DNA of 64,000 nucleotides from JAWLHU01 sp041690255 (GCA_041690255.1 JAWLHU010000010.1:124001-188000); one strand, 5' to 3'; counted from the first letter of the stretch, positions 26,757 to 35,902 are shown. Translations and numbers: made by a program. The notes: generated by a model from the letters alone, not told the origin.

Positions 26757-27425
26757 TTACATGAGCCCCTTCTGACGCCTTGTCCGCTGCTCGGAGAAAA
26801 TGAAGCGAATGATCCGCTCACGGTACCGCTCTTCCACACGCAAAAATCGTACGCCCGTCCATACCTCTTTGGGAGTGACCTGTTGAACAGTGCGTACAAC
26901 CTCCGCTGTCAAGGGTAGGTTCGCTCCCTCAAGCTGGAGGACCAGGTCGATCCGTGTTCCCGAAGGATAGACTTTGTCCAGAAGAATCTGGGCGCCGCTG
27001 CCACTGATGTCAGAGGTTCGGCTCCTGTGGAAAACCTTCTGTCGATCCTCCTCCTCAGCGCTCAGCCCCGGCGCAGGCTTGAGGGCGAAGTAGAGCGGAA
27101 CGTTGGCATCCAGCCGGACAAAGTCCCTCAACTGATACCGCTGTACCTGCTGCGGGGTTGGCATGGAGAGGGTGATGACCGGAACGCCCATCCCGTAGTG
27201 GCCCAGTACACGAGCCGGGAAATGGAGCCGCTCCCCGCTCTCAATCACATACTCCAGAGCTACCTCTTCATTGCGAAGAAGCGGCACGGTAGAGCCACCA
27301 ACCATAGGCTGTGCGACCGAGATCGTGCCGTCGTCGATGTCCGCGATGTACGTCGAATACGAGCCTTTCCACGAGCCCGTTGGGATCTGTAGTTCTACCT
27401 TTTGGTTAATCTTGGGCAATCGCAA
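26757..27425 (-). CDS. PilZ-domain protein (YcgR/DgrA-like)
   Basis: A 222-residue two-domain protein: an N-terminal YcgR-type beta barrel (residues ~1-95) and a C-terminal PilZ domain. The c-di-GMP binding motifs are intact: the Arg-rich RYQLRDFVRLD and the DISGSG motif. YcgR-like proteins bind the flagellar motor and slow it when c-di-GMP is high. Start TTG 27425 lies 8 bases after GAGGAGG. Without flagellar genes nearby its partner is unknown. Confidence 0.85.
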   Translation of the reverse strand: MRLPKINQKVELQIPTGSWKGSYSTYIADIDDGTISVAQPMVGGSTVPLLRNEEVALEYVIESGERLHFPARVLGHYGMGVPVITLSMPTPQQVQRYQLRDFVRLDANVPLYFALKPAPGLSAEEEDRQKVFHRSRTSDISGSGAQILLDKVYPSGTRIDLVLQLEGANLPLTAEVVRTVQQVTPKEVWTGVRFLRVEERYRERIIRFIFSEQRTRRQKGLM

Positions 27426-27518
27426 CAGACTGGCCTCCTCGGGAAAAGACGTACGATAAGGCAGCGATTCCCACCCACCATACAGCTTTGTTCACTCTAT
27501 TGTTCGCCAGAATCTTCG

Positions 27519-27737
27519 TTACACCTGCTGGACGTGATCACGGCCTAACGGTGTGTGGCACGCACGCTTGAAGCTCACGACACGCTGGACGACCTCGTCG
27601 ACACTCTCCTGAACGATGAGCTTGTGCCCGGTCGTCAGTGTGATGACGGTATCCGGGGTCGATTCGACCGTCTCGATCAGATCCGCGTTAACAACAAACT
27701 CGCCGCCGCTCGTCCGGAACCGCGTCAATCGAATCAT
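27519..27737 (-). CDS. flbD: FlbD-family flagellar protein
   Basis: A 72-residue protein with the complete FlbD signature: MIRLTRF, FVVNADLIETVESTPDTVIT and TGHKLIVQESVDEVVQRV. FlbD is normally encoded inside the flagellar operon between hook and motor genes; its biochemical role is unclear. ATG 27737 after GGGAGGGGC fixes the start. It is the first gene after codY, where fla/che begins in many Firmicutes. Confidence 0.88.
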   Translation of the reverse strand: MIRLTRFRTSGGEFVVNADLIETVESTPDTVITLTTGHKLIVQESVDEVVQRVVSFKRACHTPLGRDHVQQV

Positions 27738-27886
27738 GGCTGCCCCTCCCACCGCGAGATATGCAGGTGATTCCGGTAGCGAAGCGCGACAGACCGCAGG
27801 CAATCTAGGTAAAAACTTCTATCCAGGCAGCGTCAATCCCTGCCTCGTCAAAGAGGCGGAACATGCAAAGTTGGGCGGCAAACAAA

Positions 27887-27908
27887 ACACCCCTCGGATG
27901 AGGGGTGT
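27887..27908 (-). terminator. terminator after codY
   Basis: Perfect 9-bp arms ACACCCCTC/GAGGGGTGT with a 4-base loop, followed on the minus strand by TTTTGTTT. Confidence 0.85.
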
Positions 27909-27926
27909 CTTTCTACGAGAAGGGGA

Positions 27927-28682
27927 TTACCGCAGCTTGCGGAGCTCCTCGACGAGCCGATCGTTCAGCACCTTGATGTGGGTGCCCTTCATGCCGAGGG
28001 AGCGAGACTCGATGACACCGGCGGACTCGAACTTTCGCAGGGCGTTGACGATAACCGAGCGGGTGATGCCGACCCGGTCAGCGATCTTCGAGGCAACCAA
28101 GAGGCCCTCGTTGCCCTCCAACTCGTCGAAGATGTGCTGGACGGCCTCGAGCTCGGAGTAGGAGAGCGTGCCAAGAGCAATCTGGACAGCGGCCTTCTTG
28201 CGGGCCTCCTCCTCCAGTTCGCCGGCATGGGCCCGCAGAATCTCGACGCCCACGACGGTGGCAGCCTGCTCGGCCAGGATCAGGTCCTCGTCAGCGAACT
28301 CGGAGGTGCGGGCCAACAGCAAAGTGCCGAGGCGCTCACCGCCACCGTTGACGGGGACGAACGTGACGAGCTTCGCCGGATACTGAACCTCCTGGCCGCC
28401 CTTCACGATCACCAGATGGCCCTGGGCGGTATTGGAGGTGGTATCGTCAAGCTTCATGAGGGAAGCGTTGAACTCATCGGTAAAGCTGGCGTTCTGTAGG
28501 TTCTCCTGCGTGCCAGACTGCAGGCCCACACCCAGCAGCTTGCCCTTGCGGGAGCTGACGTAGATATCGGCGTTCAGGAGTTCCGAGAGGACCACGGCCA
28601 TCTCGCTGAAGTTAACCTGGCTTCCAGCGCTCTTCTGCAGCAGTCGGTTAATCCGGCGGGTCTTTTCCAGCAGCGTCTTCAT
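27927..28682 (-). CDS. codY: GTP- and branched-chain-amino-acid-sensing regulator CodY
   Basis: Global repressor of Firmicutes. 251 residues, family length. N-terminal GAF domain for Ile/Leu/Val binding (LLEKTRRINRLLQ onwards) and C-terminal winged helix with the near-invariant SKIADRVGITRSVIVNALRK followed by SRSLGMKGTHIKVLN. Single-gene transcript bounded by a terminator downstream. In B. subtilis codY follows xerC-hslVU; here those genes are absent and a gene-free interval precedes it. Confidence 0.97.
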   Translation of the reverse strand: MKTLLEKTRRINRLLQKSAGSQVNFSEMAVVLSELLNADIYVSSRKGKLLGVGLQSGTQENLQNASFTDEFNASLMKLDDTTSNTAQGHLVIVKGGQEVQYPAKLVTFVPVNGGGERLGTLLLARTSEFADEDLILAEQAATVVGVEILRAHAGELEEEARKKAAVQIALGTLSYSELEAVQHIFDELEGNEGLLVASKIADRVGITRSVIVNALRKFESAGVIESRSLGMKGTHIKVLNDRLVEELRKLR

Positions 28683-28699
28683 TCAAGTGTGCCTCCATT

Positions 28700-29180
28700 T
28701 CAATCAGGTCTCATTCGGGAGTCCTTATGGGTGAAGCGGCTTGTTTTCTGCCTGGCTGCGATGCCCGTGGGCACGAAGTCCAAACCTTGAGCAGCTTCTC
28801 CAATACGACGGATGGCGACTCGCACCTGGGATACTGGGCGGGTCGGTACCCCGGCCACACGATGCGGGCTTGGGTCAGCCGAGAAGACCGCCAATGGGGG
28901 ATTCGCTAGAGGGTCGTAGTGCCGGCGACCGGCACAGGCTGTGTTGCGTGCTCCGTTGGGTAACGCGTCTTGTAGGCGGATCGGTCTGTCCCAGATTGTC
29001 TGCCCGATGAATCGCCTCCACTGTAGAGACTCCCTGTAGGTAAACCCGAGGGCCTTTCACGTCGCAGACCGGGTGGAGAACGGCCGCCGTTCGGGCGGTG
29101 ATCCCCCGCAAAAGGCTCCCCAAGTGGCGATTGAGATGATGAGTCCCGTTGAGCCTGTCCGCGCTTTCTGACTTTACCAT
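28700..29180 (-). pseudogene. possible degraded coding remnant upstream of codY
   Basis: Two overlapping minus-strand frames (28875-29180, 101 codons from ATG; 28700-28894, 64 codons) each have protein-like stretches, for example LGSLLRGITARTAAVLHPVC and VRVAIRRIGEAAQGL, but neither has a clear ribosome binding site and no family is recognised. It may be a frameshifted remnant or noncoding sequence. The rest of 29181-29520 shows only short palindromes (29190-29204, 29204-29216, 29239-29255) and an AT-rich patch. Confidence 0.2.
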
Positions 29181-29365
29181 GTCAACGCCCTAGTCTACAA
29201 CTAGGTCAGAATGACCATTTTGGGCGGAGATTACTGACAGTCGATTAGCACGACTGGCGATCCCTATCCAGACTCTCTCTCCCCGCTTATCGGGAAGGAA
29301 CCAGCCTCGCCATCAGACCCAATCGGGTATTATCCTAGCACAGAGTATCCCCAGGCGGCAAGACC

Positions 29366-29380
29366 ACAATTCAGAAAATA
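29366..29380. promoter_or_regulatory. CodY-box-like sequence
   Basis: ACAATTCAGAAAATA matches the published CodY consensus AATTTTCWGAAAATT at 11 of 15 positions. It is in an unusually AT-rich patch (about 29360-29520) within a GC-rich genome, but about 690 bases upstream of codY, and a match this degenerate can occur by chance. It lies inside an 8-bp inverted repeat GACCACAA/TTGTGGTC. Confidence 0.25.
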
Positions 29381-29520
29381 CCTCTACACGGTGTCAATTT
29401 GTTGTGGTCGTTTTCCTCTCGTTTTTGCGCTCTTTCTCCCTCTTTCGCCTCTCTACGAGTACTAGCTAAATTTTACCTGCCGGATGACAATTTGGTTACA
29501 TTTTTTCGGGACACTAAAAG

Positions 29521-29918
29521 TGAGAGGGGGGAAGGATGCATCCCCCCTCTCACACTCTCCCCCGCACCCGGCGTAGCCCGTTCGCATCCGTGACAGGTGG
29601 CTGTCACAGATGCTCTGCTTCCAGAGGGGAGGGACGCTTCCCCTCGCCACGCTCTCCCCCGCACCCGGCGTAGCCCGTTCGCATCCGTGACAGGTGGCTG
29701 TCACAGATGCTCTGCTTCCAGAGGGGAGGGACGCTTCCCCTCGCTCACGCTCTCCCCCGCACCCTGCGTGGCCCGTTCGCATCCGTGACAGGTGGCTGTC
29801 ACAGATGCTCTGCTTCCAGCGGGGAGGGACGCTTCCCCTCGCCACGCTCTCCCCCGCACCCTGCGTGGCCCGTTCGCATCCGTGACAGGTGGCTGTCACG
29901 GATGCTCTGCTTCCGGCA
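29521..29918. repeat. four-copy 97/98-bp tandem repeat with conserved hairpins
   Basis: Four consecutive units (periods 97, 98, 97) fill the space after trmFO. Each contains a 30-base hairpin at 29584-29613, 29681-29710, 29779-29808 and 29876-29905 with the invariant core GTGACAG-GTGG-CTGTCAC extended by GCATC/GATGC; the fourth copy is a perfect 13-bp stem, the others carry one C-A mismatch. A second GC-rich hairpin (e.g. GAGGGGA...TTCCCCTC at 29624-29645; 10-bp arms at 29521-29550 in the first unit) lies between them. The period is not a multiple of three, so it is not coding. Confidence 0.9.
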
Positions 29919-29947
29919 GAGAAGAACCCATCCAGGATAGCGATGGG

Positions 29948-31327
29948 CTACTCAGCCTCCTCGACGGTGGCCGGCTCCTCGCGGGGCGGGAGGATCTCAA
30001 CGCCCAGAACGGATGGGGCCCACTCTTCGAGGCGCTTGAGGGCACGCTCAGCAATGGTCCGCTTTCTCAGGCGCTTGTCCTTGATCTTGGCCCCGCCCAG
30101 TTCCGGCATGATGCCAAAGACGATGTTCATGGGCTGGAAGTGGTCAGGATCGGCGTGGGTAATGTAGTACAGCAGGGAACCGATTGCCGTCTCCCGTGGA
30201 AATACCGCCAACTCCTGCCCCAGCGCCAGGCGAGCGGCGTTGATCCCCGCCACGATCCCCCCGGCAGCCGATTCCACATAGCCTTCCACCCCGGTCATCT
30301 GACCGGCGAAGAAGAGGCCCGGACGGTTCCTGGCCTCCGCAGTGGGGTTCAAAATCCGCGGAGACTTCATGAACGTGTTCCTGTGAATCACGCCCAGCCG
30401 CTCGAACTCCGCATTCTCCAGGCCGGGAATCATGCGGAAGACACGCTTCTGCTCGCCCCACTTCAGGCTGGTCTGGAAGCCCACCAAGTTGTAAAGCGTG
30501 CCTGCGGCGTTGTCCTGGCGCAGTTGCACGACCGCGTAGGGCCACCGCCCCGTCCGGGGATCATCCAACCCTACAGCCTTCAGAGGGCCATAGCGAAGCA
30601 CCTGGGGACCGCGCCGGGCCATCTCCTCGATCGGTAGGCACCCCTCGAAGAAGCAGACCTTCTCATCCTCCGAATTGTGCGGGATCGCCTTCTCCGCGGC
30701 GAGGAGCGCCTCCACAAAGGCGTCGTACTCCTCCTTGTTCATCGGGCAGTTCAGGTAGTCATCGCCCTCGCCCTTACCGTATCGGCTCGCGCGAAAGACC
30801 TTATCCATATCAACCGTTTCGATGTTCACGATCGGCGCTGCGGCATCATAGAAGGAGAGCGCTTTCTCACCCGTAAACCGGAGGATGTCCGCCGCCAGCG
30901 CATCGGAGGTGAGTGGGCCGGTAGCGACCACCACGATCCCCTCATCGGGGATTCGGGGTACCTCCTCGCGGATTACCGTGATATTAGGATGGCCCTGGAC
31001 CGCCTCTGTCACGCCCCGCGAGAAGTGTTCCCTGGCAACCGCCAGCGCCCCGCCGGCAGGGACGAAGTTGGCCAGCGCCTGGTTGATGATCACGCTGTTC
31101 AGTCTGCGCATCTCTTCCTTCAGCAAGCCAACAGCATTCTCCAGGCCGGCCCCGCGCAGGGAGTTGGAGCAGACCAGTTCCGCAAACATGTCGGTCTGGT
31201 GGACAGCCGTGCTCCGGACCGGCCGCATCTCGAAGAGCGTCACCTTAACACCGAGAGAGGCGGCCTGCCAGGCCGCCTCCGAACCCGCCAGGCCTGCGCC
31301 GATGACGGTGATATGGGGCTGAGTCAT
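29948..31327 (-). CDS. trmFO: methylenetetrahydrofolate-tRNA-(uracil-5)-methyltransferase
   Basis: FAD/folate-dependent enzyme that makes m5U54 in tRNA. 459 residues. N-terminal FAD motif VIGAGLAGSEAAWQ, then FELVCSNS-type AELVCSNSLRG, CFFEGCLP with the catalytic Cys region, and the C-terminal GVEGYVESAAGGIVAG motif. ATG 31325-31327 follows the topA stop with no gap, so the pair is coupled. Confidence 0.96.
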   Translation of the reverse strand: MTQPHITVIGAGLAGSEAAWQAASLGVKVTLFEMRPVRSTAVHQTDMFAELVCSNSLRGAGLENAVGLLKEEMRRLNSVIINQALANFVPAGGALAVAREHFSRGVTEAVQGHPNITVIREEVPRIPDEGIVVVATGPLTSDALAADILRFTGEKALSFYDAAAPIVNIETVDMDKVFRASRYGKGEGDDYLNCPMNKEEYDAFVEALLAAEKAIPHNSEDEKVCFFEGCLPIEEMARRGPQVLRYGPLKAVGLDDPRTGRWPYAVVQLRQDNAAGTLYNLVGFQTSLKWGEQKRVFRMIPGLENAEFERLGVIHRNTFMKSPRILNPTAEARNRPGLFFAGQMTGVEGYVESAAGGIVAGINAARLALGQELAVFPRETAIGSLLYYITHADPDHFQPMNIVFGIMPELGGAKIKDKRLRKRTIAERALKRLEEWAPSVLGVEILPPREEPATVEEAE

Positions 31328-33481
31328 TTACGATGGCACCTCTTCCATTTCCTCTACCGCCTCGGCGTAATTGCAGCCTTCCGTCTTGCAGACGTAAGCA
31401 AGGCCGAGTTCCTTGTGCTTCTTCTCCACCATGTAGGGCGCCCCGCACTCCGGGCACTGCCTGTTGACCGGCTTCTCCCAGGAGACGAAGTCGCACTCGG
31501 GGTAACGGGCGCAGCCGTAGAACTTGCGCCCCCCCTTCTTCGACTTCCGCTCTACCACCACGCCTTCATGGCAGGTGGGGCACTTCACCCCGGTCTCCTC
31601 CAGGATCGGCTTCGTCGATTTGCACTCAGGGAAGCCGGGGCAGGCCAGGAACTTGCCGAACCGGCCGTACTTGACCACCATCATTCGCCCGCACTTGTCG
31701 CAGGGAATGTCGGAGATCTCGTCTTCCAGTTCAAAGCCACCGACCTTCTCTTCCGCCTCCTTCAAGGTGGCCTCAAAGGGGGTGAAGAACTCGCCCAGGA
31801 TCTCCTTCCAGTCGGAGTCACCCTCTTCCACCTCATCGAGCTCATGCTCCATGCCAGCGGTGAACTCGACATCGATGATGCCCGGGAAGTACTCCTTGAG
31901 GATCATCGTGACCATCTGGCCCAGTTCCGTGGGGGCGAAGCGCTTCTCCCGCTTCTCCACATAGCCGCGGGCCTGGATCGTCCCAATGATAGGAGCATAG
32001 GTAGACGGACGACCGATGCCGCGCTCCTCCAGCGCCTTGACCAACATCGCTTCGGAGTACCTGGGCGGCGGCTGGGTGAAGTGCTGCTTCTCATCGATCG
32101 TGACCAGGGAGAGAGATTGCCCCTCGGTCAACTCAGGCAGCAGCCCATCCTCCTCCTTCGGTCCCTCTTCATCCTCGCCCTCGATGTAGATCTTCATAAA
32201 GCCGGGGAACTTGATCGTCTGGCCGCTGGCCCGGAAGATCTGCGCGCCCGCGGCAACGAGGTCGACCGAGACCGTATCGAGCACAGCGGGGGCCATCTGG
32301 CTGGCGACGAAGCGCTCCCAAATCAGGCGGTAGAGCTTGAACTGATCATTGCTGAGGAAGGCCTTGATCGAGTCCGGGGTGCGGGTCACCTCGGTCGGCC
32401 GGATCGCCTCATGGGCGCCCTGCTCGTTGGCCTTCTTCTCCGCCTCCCGCTTTTCCGCCGGCAGGTACTCGGCCCCATACTGCGCCTTGATGTACTCGGC
32501 AGCGGATACCTCCGCCTCATTGGCGATACGGGTCGAGTCGGTACGGATGTAAGTCACAAGACCGGTATGCCCCTCACCGCCGAGCTCGAGACCTTCATAG
32601 AGCTGCTGGGCGACCGCCATTGTGCGGCGGACGGTGAAGCCCAGCTTGCGGGCGGCCTCCTGCTGGAGGCTCGAGGTGGTGAACGGGAAGGCCGGGTTTC
32701 GCCGCTTCTCCCGCCGCTTGACCGACTGGACCGTCAAAGCCAGGCCTGCCAGGTCTTCGGACGTGGTGGTTACACGCCCCCCGCTCATGGCGCCGAAGAC
32801 AGCGTCCACATCGGCCCGGGACTTCAGCTCCACCTTCCCCGCGGTCGTGCCGTAGTACTTGGCACTGAACGGGGCGCCCTCAGCGGAGGCGAGCTTTGCG
32901 GTGATCGTCCAGTACTCCTCGGGCTTAAATGCCCTGATCTCTTCCTCCCGATCGACGATCAGCCGGACAGCAACGGACTGGACGCGCCCTGCGGAGAGGC
33001 CGCGCCGGACCTTCCGCCAGAGGAGCGGGCTTAGTTTGTAGCCCACGAGCCGGTCCAGAATTCGGCGCGCCTGCTGTGCCTCGACCCGATGCAGGTCGAT
33101 CGGCCGCGGCTTTTTTATCGCCTTCTGGATCGCATCTTTGGTGATCTCGTGGAACTCGATCCGGACCGGTTGATCAGTCGGGATCTTCAGCACCTGCGCC
33201 AGGTGCCACGAGATCGCCTCACCCTCGCGGTCAGGGTCAGTCGCCAGATAGACTTTGTCAGCCTTCTTGGCGCTCTCCCGCAACTCCTTGAGGACATCGC
33301 CCTTCCCGCGAATGGTGATATACTTCGGCTCGAACCCCTCCTCGACCGCGACGCCGAGCTGGCTCTTGGGCAGGTCGCGCACATGGCCCATGGAGGCCTT
33401 CACGCTGAATTTCCGCCCGAGGAACTTCTCGATCGTCTTAGCCTTGGCCGGGGACTCCACGATGATCAGATTCTTGGGCAC
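31328..33481 (-). CDS. topA: DNA topoisomerase I
   Basis: Relaxes negative supercoils. 717 residues. Toprim domain NLIIVESPAKAKTIEKFLG and DPDREGEAISWH; active-site Tyr in the RTDST-containing GLVTYIRTDSTRIA; two to three C-terminal zinc ribbons (CDKCGRMMV, CPTCHEG, CPECGAPYM). GTG 33481 after GGGGGTG gives the normal MPKN start; the frame open to 33517 is not supported. Precedes trmFO and follows dprA. Confidence 0.96.
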   Translation of the reverse strand: MPKNLIIVESPAKAKTIEKFLGRKFSVKASMGHVRDLPKSQLGVAVEEGFEPKYITIRGKGDVLKELRESAKKADKVYLATDPDREGEAISWHLAQVLKIPTDQPVRIEFHEITKDAIQKAIKKPRPIDLHRVEAQQARRILDRLVGYKLSPLLWRKVRRGLSAGRVQSVAVRLIVDREEEIRAFKPEEYWTITAKLASAEGAPFSAKYYGTTAGKVELKSRADVDAVFGAMSGGRVTTTSEDLAGLALTVQSVKRREKRRNPAFPFTTSSLQQEAARKLGFTVRRTMAVAQQLYEGLELGGEGHTGLVTYIRTDSTRIANEAEVSAAEYIKAQYGAEYLPAEKREAEKKANEQGAHEAIRPTEVTRTPDSIKAFLSNDQFKLYRLIWERFVASQMAPAVLDTVSVDLVAAGAQIFRASGQTIKFPGFMKIYIEGEDEEGPKEEDGLLPELTEGQSLSLVTIDEKQHFTQPPPRYSEAMLVKALEERGIGRPSTYAPIIGTIQARGYVEKREKRFAPTELGQMVTMILKEYFPGIIDVEFTAGMEHELDEVEEGDSDWKEILGEFFTPFEATLKEAEEKVGGFELEDEISDIPCDKCGRMMVVKYGRFGKFLACPGFPECKSTKPILEETGVKCPTCHEGVVVERKSKKGGRKFYGCARYPECDFVSWEKPVNRQCPECGAPYMVEKKHKELGLAYVCKTEGCNYAEAVEEMEEVPS

Positions 33482-33554
33482 CCAGTCCACACCCCCGTGT
33501 GCTCTGCCACGGCGCATTCCCGTGGTTCCTTAGGCTATTCCACTTACAGATCTC

Positions 33555-34670
33555 TTATCCTGAGTCACCCGAGGCGATAGAACGGATGTACTCTCCTTCG
33601 GGCAACCGCTTTACGGCCCCCCGAATCTCCAACATGGTCAGCGTCGCCTGGACCTCCGGAATCGTCAGGGCGCAGGCTTCGGCCAGATCGCCGGCCCGCC
33701 AGGGCCCAGACCCCATCCAACCGAGGAGCCGCTGCTCTTCCGGGCTGAGCCCGGCAGGTGTTCGGTCGATCGGACCCTCCGAAGGAGCCCTCAGCCCCAG
33801 CTCCTCCAACACCTGGCTTGCGTTCTCTACCAGGCAAGCACCCTCCCGGATCAACCGGTGTGGTCCCGCTGACATAAGGCTGGTGACCGAGCCCGGTACA
33901 GCAAAGACCTCCCGCCCCTGGCTGAGGGCGTGGGTCACGGTGATCAGCGTGCCCGACTTCACGCCCGCTTCCACCACCACGACTCCCTCGGACAGTCCGC
34001 TGATGATCCGGTTCCGCTCGGGGAAGTTCTCCCGGCGGGGCTCTGTGCCTGGCGGCTGCTCGGAAAGGATCGCTCCCCGTTCCTTCATTGCCCGATAGAG
34101 ACCCACTGATTCACGAGGATAACAGAGATCAGCGCCACCGCCAAGTACCGCAACCGAAGTTCCTCCCGCTGCGAGGGCACCCTTGTGCGCTGCGGAGTCG
34201 ATCCCCCGGGCCATACCACTGACGACGACCACCCCGGCCTCCGCCAGTTCCCGACCAAATCGCTCTGCCATCGCCAAGCCGTAAGCGGTCGGCTTCCGAG
34301 TCCCGACGATGGCAATCATCGGGCGATCGTCGGTCTGCCAGGGGCCGGCCTGATAGAGGATGGGCGGCGGGTCCGGAATCCGCTTCAACCGGGCCGGGTA
34401 CTCCGGATCTGTGAGCAGGATCAGCCGCAGCCCTGCCTCCCTTGCCCGGAGCACCTCCCGCTCCGCCTCCCGGTGCGCATCCGTGTCCCGCCGGATGGCC
34501 TGAAGGGCATCGACGACCGCCGGGCCGAATCCCGGGATCGCTGCGAGTTCAGCAGGTCCTAACCGCCAGGCATCATCGACGTTCGGCCAGGCCTCCATAA
34601 GGTGGCCCAACCGCACCCGACCCACCCCTCTGGCTCGGGCGTAGACCAACCACCGAAGTGCTCCCTCCAC
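33555..34670 (-). CDS. dprA: DNA processing protein DprA
   Basis: Loads RecA on incoming single strands in transformation. About 371 residues: N-terminal HhH/SAM-like region, Rossmann core with VGTRKPTAYG and VSGMARGIDSAAHKGAL, ERNRIISGLS, and a C-terminal winged helix from ~310. Start is uncertain: GTG 34670 follows GGGGGGAG by about 5 bases; GTG 34685 overlaps that site. With comM nearby it suggests natural competence machinery. Confidence 0.94.
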   Translation of the reverse strand: MEGALRWLVYARARGVGRVRLGHLMEAWPNVDDAWRLGPAELAAIPGFGPAVVDALQAIRRDTDAHREAEREVLRAREAGLRLILLTDPEYPARLKRIPDPPPILYQAGPWQTDDRPMIAIVGTRKPTAYGLAMAERFGRELAEAGVVVVSGMARGIDSAAHKGALAAGGTSVAVLGGGADLCYPRESVGLYRAMKERGAILSEQPPGTEPRRENFPERNRIISGLSEGVVVVEAGVKSGTLITVTHALSQGREVFAVPGSVTSLMSAGPHRLIREGACLVENASQVLEELGLRAPSEGPIDRTPAGLSPEEQRLLGWMGSGPWRAGDLAEACALTIPEVQATLTMLEIRGAVKRLPEGEYIRSIASGDSG

Positions 34671-34687
34671 GACTGCTCCCCCCACGT

Positions 34688-34719
34688 TAAAAAGCCCGGG
34701 GCAGGAATGCTACCGGGCT
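34688..34719 (-). terminator. terminator of the M20 peptidase gene
   Basis: Arms AGCCCGG/CCGGGCT followed by TTTTT on the minus strand. The stem overlaps the peptidase stop codon. Confidence 0.85.
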
Positions 34720-35873
34720 CGGATGGGCAGTTTCTGAGCACCAAGGATCAGGAGCAGGGCCTGTCCCAACCCCTTGGCGAGCGGCGATGTGTGAATGTAC
34801 TCATCGAGCCGGTGACCATTGCCACCCAGGGTGACGCCGACTGTGACAGCGGGAATCCCCATGGAGAGCGGGATATTCCCATCGGTCGATGACGGGTAGG
34901 ACCGGGTCTGAATTCCCATCTGTGCATGCACGTCGCGGACGAGCTGGCAGAGCGGATGCTCCTCGCTGATCCATCCAGTGGGCCGGTCACCAAGCAGTTC
35001 CAACTCTGCGGTCACGCCCGTGTGGGAGGCAACGGTGCTGACGATTCGGCGGAACTTCTCCTCGAGCTTGAGGAGTTCGTCGCGATCCAGGGAGCGGAGG
35101 TCTACCACCGCTTCGGCATGGTTGGCGATGGTGTTTACAGAGGTCCCGCCGCTGATCACGCCGACGTTGAAAGTCGTCTTGGGATGAGCAGGCACTCGGA
35201 TCTCGCTAATCTGGGCGATCATCCGTCCCAGGCTATGAATCGCACTCGGCGCACCGAAGGCGCCCCACGAGTGGCCACCATCGGTCTTGACAATCACCTT
35301 GAACCGGCGGCTGCCGACCGACTCCCGGACCAGTCCGCCTAGGGAGCCATCAAGCGGAAGAACGTAGTCCACCTCTTGCCTGAAGGCGTCCATGACCGCA
35401 CGGATCCCATAGAGGTTACCCAGCCCCTCCTCACCCACCGTGGCGGCAAAGATCACATCGCCGGCCAATTCCACGTCTGCTTCGAGCAGCAACCGGGCAG
35501 TGTGGAGCATGGTCGCGACACTGGCCGAGTTATCACCCACCCCGGGCGCCCGGAGAATCTCGCCGTCGCTGCGCACGGTAACGTCGGTCTCCAAGGGAAA
35601 GACAGTGTCAATGTGGGCAGCCAGCAGCAGGGTAGGTCCCTTTCCCTTGCCACGAATACGGCCGGTCACGTTGCCGACTGCATCGCGCTGCACGTCGCTC
35701 AGACCGATTTCGTTCATGCGAGCCTGCACATACTCCCCACGACGGCCCTCGTCGAAGGTCGGCGCAGGGATCTGGCAGATTGCAATCACCTCGCGGACGA
35801 CGCGGGGCAACGCTTCTTCAGCCATGGTCAGCAGGCGGCTAGCAACCGGGGTGTCCAGGTATGGATTCATCAT
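34710..35873 (-). CDS. M20 family metallopeptidase (PepT/tripeptidase-like)
   Basis: Cytosolic di-zinc aminopeptidase or deacylase, 387 residues. Metal-ligand motifs in order: AAHIDTVFP (His, Asp), GVGDNSAS (Asp), GEEGLGN (catalytic Glu pair) and a C-terminal His in NGHRLDEY. The lid domain lies at ~190-300. Closest in layout to tripeptidase T-like and PepT2-like proteins; exact substrate unknown. Own promoter and terminator, so a single-gene unit inserted between dprA and comM. Confidence 0.86.
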   Translation of the reverse strand: MMNPYLDTPVASRLLTMAEEALPRVVREVIAICQIPAPTFDEGRRGEYVQARMNEIGLSDVQRDAVGNVTGRIRGKGKGPTLLLAAHIDTVFPLETDVTVRSDGEILRAPGVGDNSASVATMLHTARLLLEADVELAGDVIFAATVGEEGLGNLYGIRAVMDAFRQEVDYVLPLDGSLGGLVRESVGSRRFKVIVKTDGGHSWGAFGAPSAIHSLGRMIAQISEIRVPAHPKTTFNVGVISGGTSVNTIANHAEAVVDLRSLDRDELLKLEEKFRRIVSTVASHTGVTAELELLGDRPTGWISEEHPLCQLVRDVHAQMGIQTRSYPSSTDGNIPLSMGIPAVTVGVTLGGNGHRLDEYIHTSPLAKGLGQALLLILGAQKLPIRAR

Positions 35874-35902
35874 ATCGGCCCCCTTTGGCGTTTCAACTTT
35901 GC

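Noticed and set aside
29462..29899. Cys-rich repeat protein in the minus-strand frame through the tandem repeats
   Set aside because: The 97/98-base period shifts frame from unit to unit, so peptide repeats are incidental; no ribosome site.
29521..29918. CRISPR array
   Set aside because: Units are contiguous 97-bp repeats with no unique spacers and no cas genes.
30677..33034. Open plus-strand frame of 785 codons
   Set aside because: Antisense shadow of topA and trmFO, both clearly coding on the minus strand.
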